Below are positions 25,089 to 33,895 of a stretch of DNA of 35,294 bases, in pieces; positions within the stretch are counted from its first letter, which is position 1; each line of letters begins with the position of its first letter. The position numbers and the translations under genes are program-made. Under the pieces are notes generated by a model. The model made no database searches, was not told where the DNA came from, and saw only the letters and a list, made by a program, of their open reading frames with translations. The stretch comes from Acidobacteriota bacterium (GTDB taxonomy: Bacteria > Acidobacteriota > Vicinamibacteria > Vicinamibacterales > Fen-181), in contig JADGOB010000028.1 of assembly GCA_017883185.1 (NCBI GenBank), forward strand, positions 1 through 35,294, in the 5' to 3' direction.

Positions 25089-26252
25089 CGAGAGCATGTG
25101 TTTCGCAATCGTCTGCAGCTGCATGTTCGACGTCCCCTCGTAAATCTGTCCGATCTTCGCGTCGCGGAAGAGCTTTTCGACGGGGTAGTCCTTCACGTAG
25201 CCGTAGCCGCCGTAGAGCTGGACGGCGAGCGAGGTGACGCGTTCCGCCACCTGGGACGAGAATAGCTTGCACATGGCCGCCTCATTGAGGAACGGGCGGC
25301 GGGCGTCGCGCAGGCGGGCGGCGTTGTAGACGAGGAGGCGGGCCGCCTCGAGCTCGGTGGCCGCCTGGGCCAGCTGGAACTGCACCGCCTGGAAGTCGGC
25401 GATGGCTTTGCCGAACTGCTTCCGTTCCCTGGTGTAGCGGACGGCATGGTCGAGCGCGCCCTGCGTCAGGCCAATCATCTGCGCGCCAATCCCGATGCGT
25501 CCCTCGTTGAGGGTCTCGATGGCGACCTTGTAGCCCTTGCCGACTTCGCCCAGGACGCAGTCCCGAGGCACGACACAGTCCTCGAATAGCAGTTCGCAGG
25601 TGCTGCTGGCGCGGATGCCCAGCTTGTCTTCCTTCTTGCCGACGGTGAAGCCGGCCGCCCCCCGCTCAACGAGGAACGCCGTGATGCCGCGATAGCCGGC
25701 GTCGGGGTTGACATTGGCGAACACGATGAACAGGTCGGCCTCGTTGCCGTTGGTGATCCAGAGCTTTTGGCCGTTCAGCGCGAAGCCGCCGTCGCGCTCG
25801 ACCGCGCGCGTCGTCAGGGCAAACGCGTCGCTGCCCGACCCCGCCTCCGACAGTGCGTAGGCCCCGACGGTTCTCGCCGACAGCGCCGGCAGGAACCGCC
25901 GCTTCACGTCGTCGCTGCCCCAGCGGATCAGCGCGTTGATGACCAGCGTGTTGTGGACGTCCACGAGCACGCCGATCGCCGGGTCCACTTGCGAGAGCGC
26001 CTCGACGGCCAGGACCGAGTGGAAGAAACTGGCGCCGGCGCCTCCGAATGCCTCGGGGATCTCGATGCCCATGACGCCCAGATCGAACAGCTCGTCGAGC
26101 AGCGAGCGAGGGACCTTGGCGTGTTCGTCCATGTCCCGGACCAGAGGCCGGATACGCTGATCGGCGAACTCGAGCACGCTGTCGCGGAACAGCTGTTCGT
26201 CCTCGGCCAGCACGGTGAGCGGCAATCCGGTCACGGTCGATTCCTGCGGCAT
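25086..26252 (-). CDS. Acyl-CoA dehydrogenase
   Basis: The 388-residue flavoenzyme makes the first double bond in fatty-acid or branched-chain acyl-CoA breakdown and passes electrons to ETF. YALSEAGSGSDAFAL near residue 125 is the FAD and substrate signature. QLYGGYGYVKDYPVEKLFRDAKIGQIYEGTSNMQ near the C-terminus holds the catalytic glutamate (E372). Length is typical of short- or branched-chain types; chain length is not visible. The ATG at 26252 has AGGAGA six bases upstream; a longer frame from 26291 lacks a signal. It is divergent from the VWA gene, and a palindrome lies between them. The stop is followed directly by the repeat array. Confidence 0.94.
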   Translation of the reverse strand: MPQESTVTGLPLTVLAEDEQLFRDSVLEFADQRIRPLVRDMDEHAKVPRSLLDELFDLGVMGIEIPEAFGGAGASFFHSVLAVEALSQVDPAIGVLVDVHNTLVINALIRWGSDDVKRRFLPALSARTVGAYALSEAGSGSDAFALTTRAVERDGGFALNGQKLWITNGNEADLFIVFANVNPDAGYRGITAFLVERGAAGFTVGKKEDKLGIRASSTCELLFEDCVVPRDCVLGEVGKGYKVAIETLNEGRIGIGAQMIGLTQGALDHAVRYTRERKQFGKAIADFQAVQFQLAQAATELEAARLLVYNAARLRDARRPFLNEAAMCKLFSSQVAERVTSLAVQLYGGYGYVKDYPVEKLFRDAKIGQIYEGTSNMQLQTIAKHMLS

Positions 26253-26272
26253 AGGGTGTCTCCTGGTGAGAA

Positions 26273-26297
26273 GACAAGATGTTATCATCAACTTGTC
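26273..26297. promoter_or_regulatory. Nested palindrome between divergent promoters
   Basis: GACAAG (26273-26278) and CTTGTC (26292-26297) are inverted repeats 13 bases apart, and inside them GATG-TTAT-CATC (26278-26289) is a second one. The site is 21 to 45 bases before the acyl-CoA dehydrogenase start. It looks like an operator for a dimeric regulator, for example of the TetR kind; the identity is inferred. Confidence 0.45.
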
Positions 26298-26353
26298 CGG
26301 TCGGAGTTGGTGTGAGCGTTGCGCCTGTCGAATAGAGCGGGCGGGAATTCCCT

Positions 26354-28510
26354 ATGGTTCGCACACCGCGCCTCGTCGGCCTCGTCGCACTCACAGTCCT
26401 GATGATGCTTCGGGCGCCGTCGATGCCGCTCTTCGCCCGGCAGCAGGCTCCGCCACCCCAGCAGCGGCCTGGACAACAGGGCGGCCAGCCGCAGGGCCAG
26501 CAACCTCGGCCTCCGACCTTCCGCGCGGGCGTCAACTTCGTGCGCGTGGACGTCATCGTGTCCGACAGGGACGGCAAGCCGGTCCCGGACCTAGCCGAGG
26601 CCGATTTCGAGGTGACGGAAGACGGCCAGCCGCAGAAGATCGAGACGTTCAAGCTCGTGAGAGTGGACGGCATCCCGAAGCCCGGCGACCCCGATCCGAA
26701 ACAGATTCGCAGCGAGTACGACGAAGAGGCGGAAGCCTCGCGCGAGGACGTGCGGCTGTTCGCGATCTTTCTCGACGATTACCACGTCCGGCGCATGTCG
26801 GCGATGGCCGTGAGGCCGGCGTTGACCGCCTTCATTCAGAAGCAGCTGGCCCCGGCGGACATGGTGGCCATCATGTACCCGCTGATGCCTATCAGCTCGG
26901 TGCTGATGTCGCGCAACCAGGACGCCATGCTGTCCGCGATCCAGCACTTCGAAGGGCGCAAGTACGACTACCAGCCGCGGCACCCCCTCGAGGAGCAGTA
27001 CGCGATGTACCCGGCTTCGGTGGTCGAGCGGATTCGCAACCAGGTGACGCTGTCGGCGCTCGAGTCGCTGGTGACGCACATGGGTTCGCTTCGTGAAGGG
27101 CGCAAGGCGGTGATCCTGGTCAGCGAGGGGTTCAGCAACGTCCTGCCGGCGCAGCTGAACGACCCGATCTCGTCGATGCCCGGCATCGGCAACCCGGCGC
27201 GCGGTGCGCAGGGGCTCGAGTCGCTGGACGAACGGGCGAGTTTCTACGCCAACCTGGACATCCAGGAGGAGATGCGCCGGGTGTACGACGCGGCAAACCG
27301 CAACAACACGGCGATCTACGCGCTCGACCCGCGGGGCCTCGCCACCGGCGAGTTCGACATCTCGGAAGGGGTCGGCCAGAACACCGATCGGCAGTTCCTG
27401 CAGGCCACGCTCGACACGCTGCGCACGCTGGCGAGCCAGACCGACGGGCGCGCGATCATCAATCGCAACGATCTCGAAGCCGGCCTCAAGCAGGTTGTTC
27501 GCGATTCGAGCGCCTACTACCTGATCGGGTACAACTCCCCGCACACCGTTGCAGACGGGAAGTTCCACGAGATCAAGGTCAAGACCCGGCGGTCGGGCGT
27601 GCAAGTGCGTGCGCGCCGTGGATACTGGGCGCTGACGAAGGAAGAGATGGCGCGGTCGCTGGCGCCGCCACGCCCGGCCGTCCCGACGGCGGTCACCAAG
27701 GCGCTGGGGTCGATTTCCGAGCCGCGCCGCGGCCGCTACATACGCAGCTGGCTCGGCACCGGACGGGGACAGAACGGCAAGACGCGCGTGACGTTTGTGT
27801 GGGAGCCGCTGCCGCCAGTGCCGGGGCTCGAGCGGAGCCGGGCGGCGAGCGTCGTTATCCGGGCTTCCGGAGGGGACCGGATCTACTATCGGGGTCCGGT
27901 GAACGACGGAGAGGCGCCGCCGAACGCGACCGCCAGCACCCCGGCCGCGCCTCCCGCAGGTGGCGTGCCGGCCAGTCAGAACGGCGCCGCCGCATCACTG
28001 CCGCCGCCACCGCGCGGGGCGTCGAGCGTGACGTTCGATGCGGATCCCGGCCAGATGCAACTGCGAATGGCGGTCCAGGGTGCGGGTGGCGAGACGCTCG
28101 ACACCGACGTCCGCGATTTCAAGGTCCCCGATCTCACCGCAGTCCAGGTCGCGCTGAGTACGCCGGCCGTCTTCCGCAGCGCGAACGCGCGCGAGTTCCA
28201 GGCGCTGGCCGCGAACCCATCTCCCGTGCCCACCGCCAGCCGGGAATTCCGGCGGACCGAACGGCTGCTCGTCCGTTTCGAAGCCTACGCGCCCGGAACC
28301 GAGGTTCCCATCGTCACCGCCCGGGTGCTGAACCGTGCGGGGAACGGCATGGCGGATGTGCAGGTGCGCGCGCCAGAGGCGCCGTCCACGTACTACCAGC
28401 TGGACCTTCCGCTGGCGGGCTTCGCCGCCGGCGAGTACCTGATCGAAGTCAAGGCCAAGGGCGCAGAAAGCGAAGCGACCGAGCTGATCCCCGTGAAGAT
28501 CACCAGCTAG
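26354..28510 (+). CDS. Secreted VWA-domain protein of the acidobacterial type
   Basis: The 718-residue protein has a signal peptide (residues 1-30), a Gln/Pro-rich linker (31-55) and an N-terminal domain FVRVDVIVSDRDGKPVPDL...DFEVTEDG typical of the acidobacterial VWFA-related family (TIGR03436). The VWA fold follows at about 133-370. At the first metal site it has LFAIFLDDYHV (D141, D142) rather than DxSxS, so metal binding is likely altered. ITRN-like turns and SAYYLIGYNSPH near 385 are common in this family. The C-terminal half is rich in Pro/Ala and beta strands. Its role is unknown; adhesion or surface sensing are possible. No strong Shine-Dalgarno is seen. Confidence 0.85.
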   Translation: MVRTPRLVGLVALTVLMMLRAPSMPLFARQQAPPPQQRPGQQGGQPQGQQPRPPTFRAGVNFVRVDVIVSDRDGKPVPDLAEADFEVTEDGQPQKIETFKLVRVDGIPKPGDPDPKQIRSEYDEEAEASREDVRLFAIFLDDYHVRRMSAMAVRPALTAFIQKQLAPADMVAIMYPLMPISSVLMSRNQDAMLSAIQHFEGRKYDYQPRHPLEEQYAMYPASVVERIRNQVTLSALESLVTHMGSLREGRKAVILVSEGFSNVLPAQLNDPISSMPGIGNPARGAQGLESLDERASFYANLDIQEEMRRVYDAANRNNTAIYALDPRGLATGEFDISEGVGQNTDRQFLQATLDTLRTLASQTDGRAIINRNDLEAGLKQVVRDSSAYYLIGYNSPHTVADGKFHEIKVKTRRSGVQVRARRGYWALTKEEMARSLAPPRPAVPTAVTKALGSISEPRRGRYIRSWLGTGRGQNGKTRVTFVWEPLPPVPGLERSRAASVVIRASGGDRIYYRGPVNDGEAPPNATASTPAAPPAGGVPASQNGAAASLPPPPRGASSVTFDADPGQMQLRMAVQGAGGETLDTDVRDFKVPDLTAVQVALSTPAVFRSANAREFQALAANPSPVPTASREFRRTERLLVRFEAYAPGTEVPIVTARVLNRAGNGMADVQVRAPEAPSTYYQLDLPLAGFAAGEYLIEVKAKGAESEATELIPVKITS

Positions 28511-28516
28511 AAGGGA

Positions 28517-31500
28517 CTACCAGTCGTAGCCGATCCAGAAGCTGAAGCGCGGCTTCCGCCAGTCGGCGGAGTTGCCGTAGTAGGCGTCCTCCCACGACGT
28601 GTTGAACGTCGTGCGCCAGGCCCAGTCGAAGTGCATCGGGAAGCCGAGGAGGAACGTCTCGAGGCCGACGCCGTACGAGGCCCGTGCATCCCTCAAGCGG
28701 AACCCGGTGACCGTGATCGGCGGAGCGTAGATTCCGACGAGGCTGCCGTCCGGGGCGAGTTCGACACCCGTCTGCTGCTGGAACGTCTCCGTCTTCGACG
28801 TGGCGAACTGGAATCCCTGGTTCTTGTACCAGCCGGCGCCGATGTCGAAGAAGAACACGCCGCGCACGCCGCCCAGGATCCCGATCGGCGTCAGCATCGC
28901 CTCGACAATCGGGAAGCGCAGTTCGACGTTGCTGAAGACGACGTTCTGACCGATGAACTGCAGGTAGTCGTATCCGCGCATTTCCGACATCCCGCCGAAG
29001 AACAGGTAGTCCGGGTAGTCGCCGACGCTCTTGAAGCCGCGGAAGCGCGCTGCCAGCACGCCGGTGCTGAACAGACGCTGGTAGTAGCGCACGTCGACGT
29101 CGATCGTCCGCCGGGACATCAGCGAGCCGAGCTTCGGGGCGTAATCGAAGACGACCCGCATCGTGTTGCCGGACAGCGGACCGAACTCGCGGAACACCGT
29201 GGTTTCCTGGATGAAGCTGACGCTGAACGGCATGAGCGAGCCGCTGAAGTTGAGCGAGCCAGCTCCAGGGAATTGCGCAGCCACGTCTGTCAACTGCTGA
29301 TCGTTGTACGCGTCGGACTGGTTGAAGAAGCCGGCCGACACTTCCAGGCGGCGGTACGGGTCCAGCGGGTAGATCCCGAAGACGCTGCCGCCCTTGACCG
29401 ACCGCGTGGATTGTGCCTGATCGCGGCTGACGATCGGGTTCAGCAGCGGGTCGTAGTTGTTGGTGTTGGTGCCGTAGTAGAACAGCTTCTGGTAGATCCC
29501 CTGCACCGCCCACTGGAAGCGCTTCGACATGTCGATGTACGACCCGGCGAAGGTCGTGTACTGCATGATCGCGCCCGCCGTGAAGTTGAAGCGGTGGTCG
29601 CCCATCACGTCGGTGAAGCTGATTTCGGTTCCACCGAAGAAGTCGCCGTTGTTGGTGACGCCAGCGCTGATGCTCGGTCGCCCTTCGAGGAACATCTTCT
29701 CGAATGTCTTCTTCTTCCTGACGTTCTGCGCCACCAGCGTGTGGCTGAGCGGCGCCTGGAAGTCGATGACCGGCCCCGGCGCGCCGAAATCGGCGGTGGC
29801 CGCCGACCTGAGCGGCTTGTTCAGCTCTATCGTGTGCAGGCCGTACTGCCCCTTGTAGTAAGTGATGAACGCGACCTTGGTGCCCTTGGCGTCCTTCAGG
29901 ATCACCGGCGAGAGGTTGCCGCCCAGCGAGTCGGTGTACTGCTTCAGTTCACCGTTCTTCAGGTTGAGCGTCCACAGGTTGTAGATGTTCCCGTTGCGCG
30001 CGACCTCCGGGTCGACCGACTGCGACGGGTCGATGGCCGTGGACGCGAAGACGATAGTGTCGGCATCCAGGAACCGCGCGGCCGTATCGTCGTGCGTGCC
30101 AAAAGTGACCTGCGTCGCCTTCTTCGAGGCGAGATCGAGCCGGAAGAGCTTCTCGTTGCCGCTCACCCGTGCCAGGTAGACGATCGACTTGCCATCGGGC
30201 GAATAGGTCGGCCCGTAGTTGTAGAACGGGTCCTCTGTCAGGTTGGTCACTTCACCGCTCTCCAGCTTCACCGAGAACAGGTCGCTCTTGGCGTTCTGCA
30301 GGCCGGCGAACGCGATGAGGCGACCGTCGGGCGAGAAGCTCGGCGACTCGGGTTCGTCAACGGTCGGCAGTTCGAGGCGCTGGAGGATCTTTCGTGACAC
30401 GACGTCCTGGATGACCAGCCCCTTGCTCTTGCCGAACCGGACGAAGAAGGCCATGCGGTCGCCTCCCGGGCTCCACGCGAGCCACGGTACCGTGTTCCAT
30501 CGCGTGCCGGGGATCGTGAGGTACTGGAAGCCCATGTCCTTGTCGAACCCGGGCGTCAGGTTGCGCACCACCTGGCCGTCCTTCGACGAGACGAGGACGA
30601 TGTCGTACTCCTGGTCGCGGCGGTTGCCGGTGACGATCGCCACGAGATCGCCGGAGGGCGACGGCTCGACCGAAAAGGCGTTCGAGTACCGCGATTTCTC
30701 TGGGTTCGGCGCCAGGTCACGGCCGTAATCGAGCGGCCGCTCCTTGTCGCGGAACGGCTTGAACCGGTCCTTGAGGTACTTCTCGAACTGCTGGTCGAAC
30801 TCCTCGGCCTTCAGCTTGAACGCCTCGTCGTAGGCGCTCTCGCCGCCGCCGATGACGCTCTTCCTCAGCGAGAACAGAAACTGGCGAATGCCCTCCTTGC
30901 CCCAGCGCGACTCCATGAACTCGAAGGCGACGTGGCCCAGGTTGTAGATCAGGCGCGGGTTCGAGAAATTGCCGTAGCCTTTGAGTTCGCTCATCTTCGG
31001 GACGATGTCCGCCACGGCCGCGTCGCGGACCGTCGCCAGGTCGAGCGGGGTCCAGTAGCCGGTCTCGTAATCCGAGAGCCCTTCGTTGATCCAGAGCGGT
31101 TCCTCGCGGCGGATCAGCGACTGCGGGATGATATCGAACTCGAAGATGTGCGTCAGTTCGTGGGTGATCGTGCGATAGAGCAGGTCGGGCGGTTCGTCGA
31201 GCGGCAGGAGCATCCGGTTCCGGGTGGGTTCCGCGAACGCCGCCACCCCTTCCTGCACGGCACCGGGGATGACGTTCTGCTGCTCGAAGTCGACGTGCGT
31301 CTTGAAGATGATGAGCGGCACCTTGAACGCCAGATCGTGCTTGAGATCGGCGCTCACCGTCTGGTACGCGCTCTCCGCGTAGCCGGCTATGCGTTCCAGG
31401 TGCGTCTGCACCTCGGTGTAATAGTAGATCTCGAAGTGATCGGTCGTGTAGATGTGCCAGTCGAACTTCCCGTAGTGGACCTGGTTCTTTCCGAAGTAGG

Positions 31501-31609
31501 GCACGAACGGCGTCTGCGCGTTCGTTGAACGGACGGCACCCAGAACGGCCATCATCAGGACGAAGGCGACCACGGTCGCCCGAAACGCGCCAGTCGTGCG
31601 CGTGCGCAT
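28517..31609 (-). CDS. Peptidase-MA-like / TolB-type propeller / outer-membrane barrel protein
   Basis: The 1030-residue exported protein has a signal peptide (about 1-31, ending NAQ). A zinc-peptidase domain follows with HELTH (H150, E151, H154) and WINEGLSDY (E176), the gluzincin pattern. Residues about 300-620 hold repeated TolB/WD40-type blades, for example SPDGRLIAFAGL, SPDGKSIVYLARV and SPGGDRMAFFVRF. From about 660 to the end, alternating strands with aromatic turns end in FSFWIGYDW, the last-strand signature of BamA/surface-antigen barrels. A surface-tethered protease is likely; the substrate is unknown. The ATG at 31609 has GAGGTG upstream. The gene ends seven bases from the convergent VWA gene. 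Confidence 0.85.
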   Translation of the reverse strand: MRTRTTGAFRATVVAFVLMMAVLGAVRSTNAQTPFVPYFGKNQVHYGKFDWHIYTTDHFEIYYYTEVQTHLERIAGYAESAYQTVSADLKHDLAFKVPLIIFKTHVDFEQQNVIPGAVQEGVAAFAEPTRNRMLLPLDEPPDLLYRTITHELTHIFEFDIIPQSLIRREEPLWINEGLSDYETGYWTPLDLATVRDAAVADIVPKMSELKGYGNFSNPRLIYNLGHVAFEFMESRWGKEGIRQFLFSLRKSVIGGGESAYDEAFKLKAEEFDQQFEKYLKDRFKPFRDKERPLDYGRDLAPNPEKSRYSNAFSVEPSPSGDLVAIVTGNRRDQEYDIVLVSSKDGQVVRNLTPGFDKDMGFQYLTIPGTRWNTVPWLAWSPGGDRMAFFVRFGKSKGLVIQDVVSRKILQRLELPTVDEPESPSFSPDGRLIAFAGLQNAKSDLFSVKLESGEVTNLTEDPFYNYGPTYSPDGKSIVYLARVSGNEKLFRLDLASKKATQVTFGTHDDTAARFLDADTIVFASTAIDPSQSVDPEVARNGNIYNLWTLNLKNGELKQYTDSLGGNLSPVILKDAKGTKVAFITYYKGQYGLHTIELNKPLRSAATADFGAPGPVIDFQAPLSHTLVAQNVRKKKTFEKMFLEGRPSISAGVTNNGDFFGGTEISFTDVMGDHRFNFTAGAIMQYTTFAGSYIDMSKRFQWAVQGIYQKLFYYGTNTNNYDPLLNPIVSRDQAQSTRSVKGGSVFGIYPLDPYRRLEVSAGFFNQSDAYNDQQLTDVAAQFPGAGSLNFSGSLMPFSVSFIQETTVFREFGPLSGNTMRVVFDYAPKLGSLMSRRTIDVDVRYYQRLFSTGVLAARFRGFKSVGDYPDYLFFGGMSEMRGYDYLQFIGQNVVFSNVELRFPIVEAMLTPIGILGGVRGVFFFDIGAGWYKNQGFQFATSKTETFQQQTGVELAPDGSLVGIYAPPITVTGFRLRDARASYGVGLETFLLGFPMHFDWAWRTTFNTSWEDAYYGNSADWRKPRFSFWIGYDW

Positions 31610-31924
31610 AGCGATCACCTCTTCAGCGTAGGCGAATGCCGGGGAGCTCGAGGAACCCATCTTGGAATCTTACTGTTACAGTCAACAGGCCTGCAACCGA
31701 TGGTTCGATTCGGGGTAGCTGAGCAAGAGTGATACCAGCGGAAACCGGCGTTCTGATCGGGCCAGTCCGGCCTCCGGCCGGCCCGTGTCCTCCAAGCAGT
31801 TCGCCCGGCGATGCCGGCAGGTGACAGTGACGGCTTTCCTCGGCGCCCCGGCTGTGAAAGAATCAGGCCCGGGGGGAATAATCCGGGCTGCGCAGGGGTT
31901 CTACCAGACAGGCCCGGCAGAACC
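31610..31924. other. 315-base intergenic region between divergent genes
   Basis: The right part holds the ECF-type promoter at 31875. At 31758-31785 CGGGCC and GGCCCG enclose a GC-rich hairpin with an inner GGCC-TCC-GGCC stem. On the minus strand TTGACT (31685-31680) is a weak -35 candidate for the peptidase/barrel gene, with AAGATG about 16 bases on. No gene is supported here. Confidence 0.5.
31875..31903 (+). promoter_or_regulatory. ECF-type promoter for the sigma factor operon
   Basis: GGAATAATCC (31875-31884) resembles the GGAAT-type -35 motif of ECF sigma factors; GGTTCTA about 16 bases later (31897-31903) is the candidate -10. This would fit self-activation of the operon. The call rests on motif likeness only. 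Confidence 0.4.
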
Positions 31925-32488
31925 ATGCCGTTCATGCGAGGGCGACGTACGGATGCGGATGGGGGAGCGGAGGCGTCCGCTTTCGAGCGGGGCACGCTGG
32001 CCTGCATCGACAGCCTGTACGGCACCGCCCTCCGGTTGACGGCCAATCCTGCCGATGCCGAGGATCTCGTGCAGGATACCTACTTGAAGGCCTTTCGCGC
32101 ATCGGACCAGTTTCAGCCAGGCACCAACCTCAAGGCCTGGCTGTTCACCATCCTGCACAACACCTTTCTCAATCGCCGGCGCCGGGCCGTGAAGGAACCC
32201 GTGGCCGTCGAACCCGAAGAGATCGAGCGGGCGGCGGTGGGGTTGCCGGGCAACCCCGAAACACCGGAGCAGCTGCTCCTGCGCCAGACGCTCGATGCCG
32301 ATCTCCAGGCCGCCCTCGACGCCCTGCCCGACGCCTTCAGGCAGGCGGTGTGGCTCCGGGACGTCGAGGAATTTACGTATGCCGAAATTGCTGCGATGCT
32401 CGACGTGCCGATCGGCACGGTGATGTCGCGCATTTCCCGGGGCCGCCGGATGCTCTACGAACGGTTGAGCGCGGTCAAGGTGCACTGA
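31925..32488 (+). CDS. ECF-family RNA polymerase sigma factor
   Basis: The 187-residue protein has only regions 2 and 4, as ECF factors do. Region 2 is about 25-90 ([20 protein letters not shown] and [19 protein letters not shown]), region 4 about 130-180 ([44 protein letters not shown]). It directs polymerase to stress or envelope genes. A zinc-type anti-sigma factor gene follows after 11 bases, so the pair is a standard sigma/anti-sigma unit. The ATG at 31925 is chosen because the N-terminus is short in the family; MRGRRT at 31934 is an alternative. No clear Shine-Dalgarno is seen. Confidence 0.95.
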   Translation: MPFMRGRRTDADGGAEASAFERGTLACIDSLYGTALRLTANPADAEDLVQDTYLKAFRASDQFQPGTNLKAWLFTILHNTFLNRRRRAVKEPVAVEPEEIERAAVGLPGNPETPEQLLLRQTLDADLQAALDALPDAFRQAVWLRDVEEFTYAEIAAMLDVPIGTVMSRISRGRRMLYERLSAVKVH

Positions 32489-32499
32489 GGGCTGCCATT

Positions 32500-33255
32500 G
32501 TGAGTTGCCAGGACGTGGACGGTCTCATGACGCCCTACCTCGACGCCGAGGTAGGCATTCGGGATAGGGAGGCCATCGAGGGGCACCTGGGCGGGTGCCC
32601 GCAGTGCGCCAGGCGCGCGGCGGCCGAAGGCGGCGCGCGGCGGGTCGTGATGGTCAAGGCGTCAATCCTGTCGCCGCGTGCCCCGGACGCTCTCCGTCTG
32701 CGATGCGCGGCGCTCACCGCGAGGCGTGTCCCCGTTCGCGCCAGGTGGGCCGTTTTCGGCTGGCGTGTCGTCGGTCTCGCCACCGCAAGCCTCGTCGTCG
32801 TCGGGCTGGCTGCGACCCTCCTCTACGGTGTCGTGACCCACTCGCCGACGCTGCTCGTCGCCGAGCTGACGATCGATCACCTGAAGTGCTTCGCGTTCTT
32901 CGAGTCTCGAGGTGGGCAGGCCGATCCGGGCGCGGTCGCGAACCGGCTCCAGGCGGACTACGGCTGGCGGCTGGCGATTCCCGCCAGCCTGCCACGGGAG
33001 CACCTCACGCTGCTCGGGGCGCGCCGTTGCTTCTCGACGGACGGCCGCGTCGCGCACGTGCTCTATCGGCACGGCGGCCGGCCGGTGTCGCTGTTCATGA
33101 TGCCGAAAACCACGCGGGAGGCGGCTCGCATCGCCTTCGGCGTTCACGTCGCACGCATCTGGTCCCGCGATCAGACGACCTACGTGCTGCTCGGCAGCGA
33201 GAGCGAGCCCGATTTGCAGCCCATTGCCAGCTATTTTCAAGCCTCCCTCTTCTAG
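32500..33255 (+). CDS. Zinc-type transmembrane anti-sigma factor
   Basis: The 251-residue protein begins with a cytoplasmic zinc-finger anti-sigma domain: C3, then H29-x3-C33-x2-C36 (HLGGCPQC), the ZAS motif. One membrane helix lies at about residues 88-112 (VVGLATASLVVVGLAATLLYG). The periplasmic domain (about 113-251) has exactly two cysteines, C130 and C177, which could form a disulfide. The GTG at 32500 has GAGGG eight bases upstream and gives C3 its place. Gene order (ECF, anti-sigma, thioredoxin-like protein) suggests a redox signal; this is inference. Confidence 0.88.
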   Translation: MSCQDVDGLMTPYLDAEVGIRDREAIEGHLGGCPQCARRAAAEGGARRVVMVKASILSPRAPDALRLRCAALTARRVPVRARWAVFGWRVVGLATASLVVVGLAATLLYGVVTHSPTLLVAELTIDHLKCFAFFESRGGQADPGAVANRLQADYGWRLAIPASLPREHLTLLGARRCFSTDGRVAHVLYRHGGRPVSLFMMPKTTREAARIAFGVHVARIWSRDQTTYVLLGSESEPDLQPIASYFQASLF

Positions 33256-33278
33256 GGGGTCAGGAACCTCGAGGTGTT

Positions 33279-33830
33279 ATGAGCAATCGGTGGCTGGTGG
33301 TGGCGGTAGGGATCGGCCTCGTGGTGGCGGCGTTCACGCCGCTGCCCGAGCGCATTGCCGGTTGGATCTCGGGCGGTTCTGACACCGTGGCGGCCCAGGG
33401 GTGCTCACCCGACGCGCCCAAGGCCAACCTCGATTTCACCTTGAAGGACATGAACGGCAAGGACGTCAAGCTCGCGGATCTGAAGGGCAAGGTGGTCCTG
33501 CTGAACTTCTGGGCGACGTGGTGCGCACCCTGCCGGATGGAGATCCCGTGGTTCGTCGAACTGCAGGAGAAGTATAGGGACAAGGGGTTCCACGTCGTGG
33601 GCGTATCGGTGGACGACCCGCCGGAGGCCCTCACGCCGTTTGCCAGGCAGTTCAAGATCAACTACCCGCTGGTGGTCGGCCAGGATCGCGAGGATGTGCA
33701 GAACGCATTTGGGCCGATCTACGCCGTGCCGACCACGGTGATCATCGGACGCGGCGGCAAGGTCTGTGTCAAACACATCGGCCCGGTGACGAAGGAGCAG
33801 TTCGAGAGCGAGATCAAGGCGCTGCTGTAG
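33279..33830 (+). CDS. TlpA-like thiol-disulfide oxidoreductase
   Basis: The 183-residue protein is membrane-anchored (helix about 6-22) and carries a thioredoxin fold of the AhpC/TSA-redoxin type. WCAPC (C82, C85) is the active site, in FWATWCAPCRMEIP. GVSVDDPPEALTPFARQ near 115 and the cis-Pro motif AVPTT near 145 also fit. It has an extra Cys at 42 and one near 155. Proteins of this kind reduce periplasmic disulfides, for example in cytochrome c maturation. Here it follows an anti-sigma factor with two periplasmic cysteines by 23 bases, with GAGGTG before the ATG. Confidence 0.92.
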   Translation: MSNRWLVVAVGIGLVVAAFTPLPERIAGWISGGSDTVAAQGCSPDAPKANLDFTLKDMNGKDVKLADLKGKVVLLNFWATWCAPCRMEIPWFVELQEKYRDKGFHVVGVSVDDPPEALTPFARQFKINYPLVVGQDREDVQNAFGPIYAVPTTVIIGRGGKVCVKHIGPVTKEQFESEIKALL

Positions 33831-33895
33831 TATGATCTCTTCGTCGAGTGCGCGCGGTCGCGCTGGCCGCGCGCGGGTCGGAGAGGACGCCAGTC

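Noticed and set aside
28631-30397. Long open frame (588 codons) opposite the peptidase/barrel gene
   Set aside because: It lies wholly antisense to a gene with clear domains and has the composition expected from the high-GC opposite strand; no motif was seen.
31690-31730. tRNA-like GGTTCGATTC sequence
   Set aside because: The five-base T stem does not pair and no acceptor or anticodon stem can be built around it.
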